A stretch of 64,000 nucleotides of DNA from NCBI RefSeq assembly GCF_000524195.1, contig NW_020170392.1, positions 231,069 to 295,068 of the forward strand. Reading direction: 5' to 3'. Below, one piece after another: positions 1 through 11,731 of this stretch. This DNA comes from Echinococcus granulosus. Taxonomy: Eukaryota; Platyhelminthes; Cestoda; Cyclophyllidea; Taeniidae. Each line of letters begins with the position of its first letter. Within the stretch, counting starts at the first letter, position 1. The position numbers were made by a program, and so were the translations under genes. The notes beneath the pieces were generated by a model. It was not told the origin of the DNA. It did not search any database and was given only the letters and a program-made list of their open reading frames with translations.

Positions 1-212
1 AAATGGGCCGATAATTGAACGGATAGATCATATTCAGTGACGTGAAAATTTACTTGATTTTTTGGCACTTGATTTTATGTTATTTTTTTTATTGGGAATT
101 TAACTGGTGGAATATTTTACGTTGAAATCTTTTCTTCCTTGCCCCATTTATTCTGCTTTCTCATTGTGTCACAAAGTCTCTTTTTACAACCCATATGGGA
201 TTCTAATTATAG

Positions 213-3200
213 GGAACAATTGACGAAGATGTCTATGTTGAAGGAGCGTATTCAATTGGGGGAGAGTGAAACATCATCTTACAGCCATCGTACTCCACTC
301 ACCCCAGTCAACGTGGAGGCACCTCGACAACCGGTAGTTACCCCCGTCGATTTGGCGAAGGAGGCGGAGGAGGACGCTGAACGTGGTGAAAACTTTCCGG
401 ACACTTGTGGTGACAGCAGTCAGATTGACGATGCAGACATGTTTTCACCGGCTGCTTTGGAGTCGACCCATCAAACGTCCACTTCCTTTATGCCTTCCGA
501 GCCATCGATTGTACGGGAGGGGCTGAATGCAGCATACCACCCACTACGTGTGGTATGTCCATGGAGGGGATAGCGCATAGGGAATGACTGAACGTTTGAC
601 AGTTGACGCCACCGTTTTTTTGCAGATAAGACCACATTCACAAAGCGTGAGGAACCATCGTAATAAGGGTTTTGATGGGTCTCTTGCGAAAGGAATCATT
701 TACGGTAAAGGAGTTGGAGCCATGGCAAGAGACGGCGGTCAGTGGATTGATTTTAACTATTTCTTTACTTATATTTGTTTTTTGGAGGCTTCCATATTAG
801 CTTCTTTACTGTCATTTACCCGTTCATTTATTTCCTCAAAACAACGTTTAATGTGACCCGTGAGAATAGGTAGAAAAGTGCATTAATCTCTCAAAATCTA
901 CAAACAGCAAAGCGGTGCAAAAATGCTGAGGAGAATAGAAGCCCAATGCAGTTTAAAAGTAGATTATATTTTAAAGTCCTCGTGAATGGATAGGTATTCA
1001 AAGTGAAGGGGACTGAGACAGGTTCTCGAAGCATTCCATTCCTTAGGGCTAACCATCTTTTCTGGTCCTCGATGTCGCTAGAGAAAAAATAGACGATATG
1101 CTTAAAATTACTGAAATTTTGACATCTTAAGCAGGTTTACCATCCATTATTGTACATCGTTAAAGCTACAGGACTAAGAACCTGTCTTAGAGTTACCATC
1201 CGGAGGGTGAACTTTTCTGGTGGTCAAAGCCCCGCAAAATCAGCCGCCGCACGTTTGTTTTGTTCATAAAATGCAGTTAAATTAGCTGCAAAAGGTGATA
1301 CCTACTTGATGCCCAGCAATTTGCCGTGATTTGAATGGGCTTACTTCTACGTTGTTTAGACTGGGAAAAACCAGGATCACGGAAGCACCCATCGGAGGAG
1401 GAGATAATTGCCTTTAGCCAGGAGTTAATTGAATCCTCACAAAATAAGGTCTCACCGTGGTTCGATTTCGTGAAGGAGCCTTCTGGTGGGTTCTTCTACC
1501 TGACGTCTTTACACTCTGGATTTTTTTGCTCTCTGTTTCATTTTGACGACTCGGGTGGCTTGAGTACTTGTGACTTGGGGTTTTATTTGCCTTTCCTCAC
1601 TGTCTCTATCCCCTTTTGATCACTTCACTCGTTTTTTTGCCCTTTATTGTGAAAATCCAACTTCGCGTAATGCTTTAAAGGGCTTTGATGTGATAATCTG
1701 TGTACTTTAATGATTCATCGCTTTTTGGATGCTCTTCTATGTCAAGCCAATACTTTCGCTCTCATGGTCTCCGGGGCAAATCGACCACCACATCCCAGAT
1801 GTTGTAGTGTTCTAATACGACGCTGAAGCTTTCAGTGTAGTATCGACCATTTCAACACTCCAAAGTGCAATTATCCTCAATTGAAGGGTATCCTGCATTT
1901 ATTGTAATGGCTTCAACTCACCCAGTGTGTTGGCGACGCAGGTTGGTGTGGTCAGTTAGCATTAGTGATGGAGGGAGTGTCATATATTTTATATTGCCGG
2001 GCTCGGATAGAAAAATTAGGCGGTTGTACTTGCGTGACGCTGACAGTTAATGTACTAAATTATCTCGCACTGCTCTTTGTGGGTGGATTTCAAAACCGGC
2101 TGGTAAATTGTCTTGTCAACACTCTCCCTTTTTGTTGGCACTGATAGTTCAATAAAGCAAATCTTATGCCAGTTTGAATTGAAAACTTGTGCCAAAAATC
2201 GTGGACATTCCGGACTGATATGCGCATTTTCTTTATTTTTGTTTCCGTGACCTGCAGCGCCCCTTCGATCCACTTCGATATCCGCCTATCTGCAAGCAGT
2301 CGGTCTGGACTTCGGTCAGAAGGTAGTGCAACGGAAGCCCCCTTGCTCTATTCCCTTCTTCGCTGCCCTCGATCGAGTAATCAACACTCCTCTTCTGACA
2401 CGGTAGGCATTGCTCACTGAGTTTTTAATTTTGCTTTTCTTATTTCTCTTCTTTCGCCTCAGAACTAACTGCTTTCTGCTGATCGGCACTATATTATCTT
2501 TGTTAGTCGAAGCAAAAGTCTTCAATAACCAATTTTGCTTCGCCTTGTATTGCAGCATCAAAGTTGTGGATAGGTGTCTGTTAGATCACTTTGTGATGGA
2601 ACTGAAGCTGCTTGACCATCTTCGTTTCGTGCAGAACATCTTCTGCCATGCGCATCCTGTCATCACCCCTCGCATTCTGGACGCCCTCTTCTCTGAGGTT
2701 TGCTTTGGCGATTCTTTTTTTTTCGTCTTTTTACACTCAATCGCGTTAGATGCTTGTCTCCTTCCCATCTGGCGGGTTAAGGCAATGGGTCACCTTAAAC
2801 TTGTTTTGCCCCCTCTTCCCCCAAAAGATCTCCCATATTTTGAAACCTCTCCGAAGTGGTTTGAAACCCAGGTAAGATATAATGCTGTTGACTGCAAGAT
2901 TGGTGGCGCAACCAAATTTGCATGTTTTAAGCTTTTTTAGTGTAAGTATCTCAATTCCAGTATAATATGGGCCATGAAAATGCAGTCGTGAGTATCGGGC
3001 AGAGAAATTGTTAGGTTATTTTTCTCCAACAAATGACTTGAGAGAAACTTGGACACTTTCTGTTCTTAAAATGGACGTTAGGTAGAACGAGTTTTTTTTC
3101 TGTGCCTGATTTTTTTTCTCATCCACAGCTTTCGAGTCCGGAAGAGGGTCGAAGTATCTTCAACGATACGAGAAAATTTCAGGATTTACTACCCGTCGAC

Positions 3201-5453
3201 CTCCTCAACATAAAAGTCCCGAGCCACGGGATGCAAATTAACACCTTTTCACCATTTGACATCAGCTTCCAACGTGTTCTTTTCTACTTCAAGCAGCTTC
3301 AGACCGTCCAATCGGCCGATAGTGGTGGCTACGGTAGGATTACTGCTTTTCTTTCTGAGGCCTAGAGTTCCTACTCACTACTTCACGTCAACTTTTTTCC
3401 CACCTCCAGTGGGCAGAGTATTTAGCAACCTCGCCTTGGTCTACAACGCACCCTGGCCGGTGAATATTTGTCTGCATGATCGGGTGTTAGCCAAGTACAA
3501 CACTGTCTTCTGTATTCTGGCTCGTGTAAAATACGCCCTTTGGGCGCTAGAATCTGTCTTTCATTTCCTCCGGGATCATCGTAAGTCAGGATTATTTGTT
3601 AGAGCTCACCACTCAGGCACCGTTCAGTGTGGCTATGTATGTGGCTTCAATAGGTGTTGAATAGGGAAGTGGGCTATGCTCCCCTTTTTGTTGCGTGACT
3701 GAAGTCGCCTTAACAATTAGCGTGCGGTAAATTTAGTATTTGGAAATCCTCCCGAATGGTCATGCTCACTGATTCCACAAAAAACATTTGTCTGTCATGC
3801 AATCTTGTCGCACCATGGGTCGGTTATTCGTCGATCATAAGTGACTACTGTGCTGTAAGTCGGGAGCGGAAACACCACTGTCAGGATTGTTACTGGTGTA
3901 CGGGCACGATCAAGCAGGTTTTGAAATGTGTGCCTGATTACCTTAAATGTCTCACCCCGACTGAGCGCCAAATTACGGTGCCGAACTGTCCTTGAGATCT
4001 TCTGCACTAGTAGATATCCACTAGTTGCACCCTGTCCCCCTCCTCATCACCAGAGGTTGTTACATGCACGCCCTTACTACCACTGATGTATCTGCCATCT
4101 TGAACGGTCCGTAGACTTGACTTTTCCAAAAACGGTAAGTGCATCGGCTATCGGAAGTGATAAAAGGATACACATGCGATGCAGTCGTAGGATTTCTACC
4201 CAAAATACTACGTGCCATGTGATTAGTATGGGACAAATGGGAAGTTTGCGCTCGACTTTAACAGTGGTTGTATTAACTTCGATCCATCCCTTTGCTCCTC
4301 TTTCCCATCGGCAAGGATGTGACATCCCGGCATTAGCGGGTGTTCACTTCCAGGCCTCTCTATGGCGTCATGAGATGGATCGGGTGGTGCGCGACCTTGA
4401 TGCCTACCTCTGCCTGCATGCAGTCCAATTCAGTTGGAGGGTTTTCATCAAACGGATTGGGGCTTTTGAACTCCCTTCGCTTCTGGACGAACACTCACAG
4501 CCTCCGGAAGAGCTTACTACTGTGAGGAGCCTTGATGAATTGTGCCAATGCCATGAGGAGTGCGTGGATGCTATCATCCATAGGTTTGTCATTTTCACAT
4601 CTTTCTGGTCCATCTTTCCCAATGCCCTCTTAAGCATGCGACAGGTGGCCACCCGTCTTACTGCCTTTTTGTTTGAGCTATGCTTGATACGATTTTTTTT
4701 CGTCATAAGACCCCCTAATCGGCTCTTACTTACAAACTTATTACAAAACAAATCATATAGCTTGGTAGATTTTTGTGGTGGCATATTAAAATGATATTTT
4801 CAGACGAAAGACTGGCAGATAATTAATTGCAAAAGGATGCACTTGCATACTTTTCCACGCTTTCGATTAATTCTCCTGTAAATTGGTACGCAAAGCACTG
4901 GAGTGCTGTGACATTTTCGCGTTTACTACAAGACCGAGGTTCAGTCATAACAGACGTTATAAGACCTATCAAAGATCACACTTGTTTTCAACCGTTTATT
5001 ACTGGCACGTCAGTCTGCTCTTGATTACGAAGTTTACTTGATGGCTTCTAGTGAGCTTATTTTTTCCCCCATTTGTTAATTTTTTTTTGAAGGGACGAGG
5101 GGAGGGGTAAGTTGATGGGCTTTTTGGCGGATGCGTAATGAATTGTACCAGATAATATTCCTACCCTCTCCTCCAGTTGTCTCGTGGACAATGAGAAAGG
5201 TAGCCTGAGTATCCAAGACTCGATAGTGGGACTGCTCGAGTCCGTGCATCGTTTCCGGAGGACGCTGTTGCTGATCCAAGGTCAGGACTATGCTGCATCC
5301 AACCAATTACATACAACCGTTGACCAATTCCGGGCACATTCTCAATCCCTGCATAGGCTCCTGAAGGCTCGTGTTGTCGGTCACCAATTCGGGGCGAAAG
5401 AGCTTTCGTACCTTGCACACACCCTTGACTACCGCCACTTTTATACCGACTAA
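213..5453 (+). CDS. TUBGCP6: Gamma-tubulin complex component, GCP5/GCP6 type (3' part)
   Basis: Grip-domain protein of the gamma-tubulin ring complex, which nucleates microtubules at centrosomes and spindle poles. The 5' end is outside the window. Exons read as 213-552, 626-704, 1360-1485, 2258-2402, 2556-2697, 2782-2871, 3129-3333, 3410-3580, 4337-4583 and 5177-5453. Phases agree at every junction and give about 606 residues ending at TAA. The first exon is acidic and low in complexity, like the linker of GCP6. The core shows family landmarks in order: MELKLLDHL (2600s), FQRVLFYFKQLQ (3270s), APWPVNICL then KYNTVFCILARVKYALWAL (3440-3550), RHEMDRVVRDLDAY (4370s), SLDELCQCHEECVDAIIHR (4530s) and a tail ending LDYRHFYTD. 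The 'WAL..V.FHL' segment resembles GCP6 more than GCP5, but by eye I cannot exclude GCP5. Exons 2 and 3 are the least certain; they rest mainly on phase. Confidence 0.82.
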
Positions 5454-6902
5454 TTAAACCTCGACCTTACCTCGCCTCCTTCTCCTTTATGACTATTTTG
5501 TATATTTGTACAGATACCAATTGTGTGGACGCGAAGTGTTACATTTATGGGTAATCTCTCTCTTCCTGCGAATCATTCTACTGTCCACCACTCCTTCAAG
5601 ATATGCTTAGGAATGGCGTGGATTGCTTGTACAGCAGGCAGACACCTGGCGAAAGAAGGGAAGCATTGGGGCAAGAGGACTCATATTTCTTTAACTGTCT
5701 GTACCAAGAATTAGTGGGAATTTAGACCAGGTGTCCCTGTAGTAGCTAAGGTCGATGAGGGTCAAGTAAGAGGGATTGGTGTTAGACCAGATTAGTGATC
5801 TGGCTTTCGCTACCATATACAAGGCCGTCAAATCTCAGCGGTGACCTAGACTTCCGACGTAACGTCAGTGGAGGAGGTTGGTGTTGAAGCTTGCAAATGA
5901 CAAAAGCAAATGAGATTTAGGTTTCTCTGAGTTGTGACGGCGCTACTTGACCTAATGATAAGGTGTTTTTTGGTTAGTGCTGCACTTTATTGGGAGGAGG
6001 TCTCACCACATTACGGAAGCTGTTGTTGTTAATCATTAGGGAAAATCAAATGCCTTACTGGTCCTGGTAGTCTTGTAAGTAAGAGCAATGATACATAGGG
6101 AGCGAAAGGTTACACAGGTGGCAAAGATTTGCATTCGTTATCTGCTTTTTGCCCAAGAGTCATGAGTCGTTTCTATTGCTACCTAAACTGCGTACCGATT
6201 GTAAGAAGGAGTGATTTGAAGCCCGAGTGCTTAAATTCCTTTTGACCTGAGAGAGAATGGAGATAATTATGACAACATCTGCTGGGGGCGAGTAATTGCA
6301 GCGCTCAGTACTAAGTTCGATAATTACATTTGCTTCGTTGTTAAGTTCGAGTGCGAAGGCCGAACGTGCGGGGTTCCGGCTATTATCACCGTTAGAAAAG
6401 AGCCTTGGATAACATGGTAACAAGTCATCATTTCTGCTTCCGCTATCGGATTACTGAGGCATTTCCCAACACAAAATAAACTAGCTTCTATCACTGGGCT
6501 GAGAAATGGTCACTATTTACCATGCAACACATAAATTGGTTTTATTAGGCGAATATGCCATGAGTCACTCAAACATGTAACGCGAGGTAAGCAGGGGATT
6601 GGGATTTCAATTCCTTGCATTTGCAGTACTTTAAGGCAGCCCAGCAAAATACTAGTTCGCTTTCTTTGAAACACGTTAGAAGATGGCGAAAAAGATCCCG
6701 CTAGTGCCCGAAACGCACGACTAGCACGTTCGCTTTCAGCGTCACGTCCTTGAAGCGTCCTGATTATTTTATTCCGAGCCCCGGCGTCACAAACATAGAA
6801 TATAGTTTATTAGGTTACAGTGATTGACTGAATTAAATCGTGTCGTGACTTTGTTGACATTGAAGCATAGGACGCTAGAGAATTGAGGAGCACTGTACTT
6901 AC
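5454..6902. other. Tail-to-tail intergenic region
   Basis: This lies between the stop of the GCP gene and the stop of the YjbQ-family gene, so the two genes converge. It holds only short open frames with no recognisable domain or splice structure. Two AATAAA candidates for the minus-strand gene lie inside it. I see no RNA gene. Confidence 0.6.
6768..6773 (-). terminator. Candidate polyadenylation signal of the YjbQ-family gene
   Basis: The plus strand reads TTTATT, so the minus strand reads AATAAA. It sits about 130 nt past the stop at 6903. A second AATAAA at 6806-6811 is closer, about 90 nt past the stop. Either could serve; the cleavage site is not known. Confidence 0.4.
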
Positions 6903-9900
6903 TTACTGGACTGTGATGGCCGACAATCTTCTGAAATCCTTTTCATGCGTTAATGTCGACTCAATCCTTTCTAACTTCACCATGATTTGCCATACGCATT
7001 TCCATTCTATAGTTTTGGCCTCGTAGAGGCGAGAATTCCTTGGGCTTGTTGACATTTCCAAGAATAAATTGCCAAACAAGTGGTCAAATCTAAGCATGAA
7101 AAATAATTTGGAGAGGGTAATTTTCCTAGTCCTGGGGATGCACTTGGTGCAGGAAACGATGGCCTTTGATGTTACCAGCACCTTCCGGTAACATAAAATA
7201 TTAATGCGGGCATTCCACCAGTAACAGAGGCCTAAGGCTACAAAACTTTGACTCAAGTGTATCAAATCGTCAGAACACAACTATTAAAACGTGTTCAGGC
7301 CTGTTAGAAAAAGAACGATCAAAGGTAACAACGAATGTGAGTTTGTAACTGGTAGAAGGTAGGTTGGGATTTTCTGTGTCACGAATCAACGAAAACCGAT
7401 GCTTTTATAGGGCCCAAGTTGTTCCTGAAGTCCTTATTGGGCATAAGGGATATCGACAGACCCCTGACGTGAGGACCCGAATGGCAGGTGACTGAAAAAG
7501 TCCCATAGCCAGTGCGTATGGCCAGATCAAACATCGTCCTGTCAGGTATTCGAGCTAAAGCCGAATCGAAATGCGTAATTACGTTACCCTCCATTCAAAT
7601 AGTAGCGAGGGCAAAGATTGAATCGTACATAAGTTTATTTTGCGAGGAATGGACTACACGACGGATATCGAAAAAGGAGTAGTGTTGCAGAGATAAGCAA
7701 TGTAGCGTCGAGTTGAGAATAACACGGGTGGAGAAGGAGGGAAGGTAGGCCTGTGGACGCACCGGGGCGCCCATTCATCCCACTCACATCTTGCATCCAT
7801 TCAGTGTGGCAATCACCTTCCTTGAGGCTAAAATAATTACCACAATAGGCAAAGATTAGGTCCCGTATTTGGGAAAACAAAATCACAGCTCTACTAGTAA
7901 TATGCGTTTCTAAAAGGAGGGGGTCGAGCACCAGCTGCATTTGCAACATCACAAGGATAAAAATCACCACATATACCAAAAAGAACCCGTCGCCTGAGTA
8001 AATCCTTGTGGAGAGCTACTGAAGTAATGCTATGATTCATTTGAATCAGGAAGTTCACAACCATCAGGAGCGCAAAGGTTTAAAAGAACCGTGAAAATAA
8101 GTACCACAACCCACTTTGTTGCGCCATAATAGGCTCGACATTGGCATCACCTGCGGCTTTGCATTGTGATGAAAGAGGCACAAATGGAAAAAGAATAGCC
8201 CTGGAGTGGATTTAGAGGCTACGCATTTAAGTGGCGTAACACAAAACTAATGTATTTATACGGTTAGCCTTTTTGAAAGACAATCACGGGGTAGAGAACA
8301 AAAATTAAACAATTAAACGCACACTTCTGATTCCGGTGTTCAATGAACCAGACACCCTGCCACGTTCCCAAGTTCATTTTGCCGTCAGTAATGGGAATAG
8401 TCACATTGGAACCGCTCAGAATTGCATGTTTGGCGTGAGCCGGCTGTTGGGAAAGAAAAAAGGGGAAAGAGAGGTGGAGAGAATACGAGCGACCTACCAT
8501 ATCATCGGGACCTTCGCAGGAGTGCTTGTAGTTCAACTTCTAAAAGACCCTGCATCAGAAAATGAAGAAGGAGACTCACCTCCGGAATCAATCGATTTAG
8601 AAGCATCTCAATATCATCCCTAGGGAGAGGCTCGAATAAGGCGTGAAGAGGACTTACTTGACATCCCCGTCCCAACTCTATAAGAGGCAAATGGCGAGGT
8701 TAGAGAAAAGGAAGGGAGGGCTGACCTACCTCATTCAGTGTAATGCTACAGGAGGTGTGCTGCACTGAAACAAAAAAAAGACACAAGAGGTAAACAACTG
8801 AATACAGTTGCTGACACCTACCTCAGCACTTGCCTCCGTCCATATTGCCAAATGGAAACGATTTTAAGTACAAGTGACATTGACACCGAAGCGATAATGG
8901 TTATCCTCACAGTATAGCTGGGAGACAGAGCTCCTCTAGTCTTAAACTGACCTATTTGAAGAGTAAGTTTTGATAATTGATGAGAGAAGCGTCGAATGCA
9001 ACAGAGGAATATATATCATGTTTTAAGACGTTTTAATGGCGCTACAGCCCAAACCAGATATGGTGTATGAAAAAGTTTGTCTCAGAGACAATTCACAGGA
9101 TGGTGAAATAATTTTTTATGAAAGAAGCTGGAAATTAACGTGATGAACACCAGGATTTTGGAAGAAAATCGGCCATCACAAGAGACTTGGTCCATTACCA
9201 GAGGCTGTCACGCACGCGACCTCCCTACCGCCACTGCGTCTGGCGTCGTGATGAACGATGTGTGGACGACACGTGCGCCGGCTGGTAGGGGGAAGGAGGT
9301 CAAGGGACGCACCTGACACCACTGTCTACGGTACCATCACAACCGCATGCCATTTTATTGGATGGGAGAAGTGAGAAGTTCCAGTTAGATTCCAATGGCC
9401 ACTGTTACAAAACTTTCATAGTCACTCCCACTCAAAATTGGAAGAATGATTGTATGGTCGGCCGATTTCTACAACTCCTATTCAATCCGTTCATAACCAT
9501 AACTTCAAGAAGTGAACACCCCTGACGGAGCTAGAGATCACCACTTTTTGCTCTTCATCTTATAGAAGCACAACAGAGCACGATCTTCTGCCACAGATAA
9601 GTAAGTACCTCCTCTCAGCTGCAGACAGCAATGTTGTTGATAATCTAACACACTTCCTCCTTCAATGAGTGTCTATCAGGCGATCTTCACTGACAGAGGT
9701 TAATGCACTATTTTTTGATACGAGGTCAGACTGGAGCAGCAGGAATTTAGTAATCAAGAAAACCTAACACTAAAACATCCATGTGAAGTCGACCCGAAGG
9801 CACTCAACACCACTAGCTAGCATTAAACTTAACTGGATAAGCGATAAGAACCTGTCAAAACACCTTCATGCGGAAGCAGTGTTCTTGCACATGAATACGG

Positions 9901-10452
9901 AGTAAATGTTTCCATGATAACTTGTCATCAAACAATCAGTGCTTAAAAATGCACAAAAAAAATGCTAATCGCGGTTAACTCCCGAATCGCAGAACGAGAT
10001 GGTACGGCTGAACTTGTTGGTGCTGGTCTGGTTTAATGTAACCAGGAACAAACATTGTCCGGTTCAACGATGGATCTACTGATTAGTTGGATTCTGAGAC
10101 AAACAGCTTTTCAGCCCTTCGTGCAAACAAAAGTTCAATTGGAAGAACTATAAAAGGAGCAGTTAAAAATCAAACAAATGCACCAGCAGTTGGCCAGATT
10201 CGCTGCCAGCATGGAGAATAATAATGACTCAAGAGTTCACTGCCCCGGTGTGCTTTGATTAACAAGAGATGAGGTAAAAAAGAGGAAAACGGAGATGAAC
10301 CCACTGAAGAGGTTAAGAGTTCCAATCTTGATTTGGGTGATTTCCGGCATGCCTTTGATAATATCGTCCGTGATGTAGTGACATCCTCGAGAACATGGTG
10401 GTATGGTAATGGTGCGTTGATACCACACAATTCCTTCACCACTGCTTGCCAT
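6903..10452 (-). CDS. yjbQ: UPF0047 / YjbQ-family protein
   Basis: A complete small cytosolic-type protein of 143 residues, the usual length for this family. Bacterial members have been linked to thiamine-phosphate synthase side activity; the role in animals is not established. Exons run 10305-10452, 8730-8764, 8658-8677, 8580-8619, 8498-8539, 8325-8443 and 6903-6930. All boundaries are GT-AG and all phases match. Family motifs appear in order: VWYQRTITI with SRGCHYITDDI near the start, QHTSCSITLNE (the HTSASL block), WDGDVKDDIEMLLNRLIPE, the strongly conserved HSCEGPDDMPAHAK, VTIPITDGKMNLGTWQGV and EHRN. It ends in a short strand, AITVQ. The ATG at 10452 opens directly onto the conserved first strand, which supports this start. 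Several exons are only 20-42 nt and would be missed by simple gene finders. The 1.5-kb first intron includes an imperfect hairpin (see findings). Confidence 0.93.
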
Positions 10453-11731
10453 TATCACACGGACTGAAATGGATGAAAAATAAATGACACAATCATCAAC
10501 CCTCAGCAAAGCATTAATTGGGTTCCAAGAGGCACTCGATTCAAAAGCGGATACAATTAAGAGTGAAGGAATCACAGTGTGGACGATTATCCAGTTTATA
10601 GGGTGTCTGCTGGAGATCAAATGGAGGGGCGCTAAATTCATTTGGTTAGCTAGTACAGCTACAGACGACCAACGAACTTGGGAGTGAGGAAACCATCGGA
10701 GTAATAAATATGGCACTACGAGTACGCTGAAGCTAGAGGGAAATTACGCGGAGGAGGAGGAGGCTCAATCCGGGTCGCTTCCACAACCCACATGGGAAAG
10801 TAGGCGAATAGAGCTGGTTATTTTATAGCTGTGGAGACCAGCCAAGACTGTCAATTTATCAAAGGAGGGTAATTGTGCACTTTTCTCCATTCCCCCTTCA
10901 CATTTCCATCTATTTCAGTGACACTCTAATTACGGTGAAGTTAAGATTAATGAAAATTTGCAACAAGCCGTAGCTCAAGGAAAAAAACGCACGTAAAAAA
11001 CCTGAAGCTGAACAGGAGGTAATCATGTGTGGGTAAAGACACTCAAAGCGTAAACATTACAAACACCTATGAAGAGTTGTCTACACGTTTAAAAAAATTG
11101 GATTTGAAAGAGCTGTCTGCTCCTCAACCACTTCATGAAAGTGGGAATGTTTAAACCCAGAAATCACGTTCAAAAATGAAACCATTTCGTTAACTGCCTT
11201 TTGTCGAAGTAACAAAGCTGAAATACTGGGGGCCTACAAAAAATGAAATCGTCAAAATATAACACTATCTCCCATTTAGAACACAAGGTCTTTTGGTAAC
11301 CTATTCAAGTGAATGTTTACCAGTTAAGATAGTAAACATTGTGACATCCCAACAATTCCCTCGACAAAGCAGTTTCTCAAATGCATAAGCTAAAGCAAAC
11401 GTTAGGAACTTATTTTAGACAACTCAGTAGAAAAAAAGTGGAGACATTTTGAGGCAGAAAATCTTAGTGTAACCAGAACTGACCAAATATAAAAGAATGA
11501 GAGCTAGTAAAATAAAGATCTATTTTATGAATAAAAAATAAACAGAAAGGTTTAAGATGCGCAAGCTAGATGACACGGTGATCCGTGAAGGTAAAAAAAG
11601 CTCCTCGCATAAATTTTATCATATCCAGCACACACGCACACCATTTTAGGCTACACAGGACGGAAAAGGAGGGTGGTAAAAAACTCTTTAATATAAATAT
11701 ACACAAGATAAAAGGGAGGTGATGACAGTGA
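10453..11731. other. Intergenic region between GEN1 and the YjbQ-family gene
   Basis: Both neighbours are on the minus strand. This segment holds the 3' flank of GEN1 and the presumed promoter of the YjbQ-family gene. It is AT-rich, with no convincing exon, RNA gene or repeat. Confidence 0.55.

Noticed and set aside
2410..2940. Long plus-strand open frame of 176 codons
   Set aside because: It reads through introns. Only 2556-2697 and 2782-2871 belong to the GCP gene; the rest is intronic T-rich sequence.
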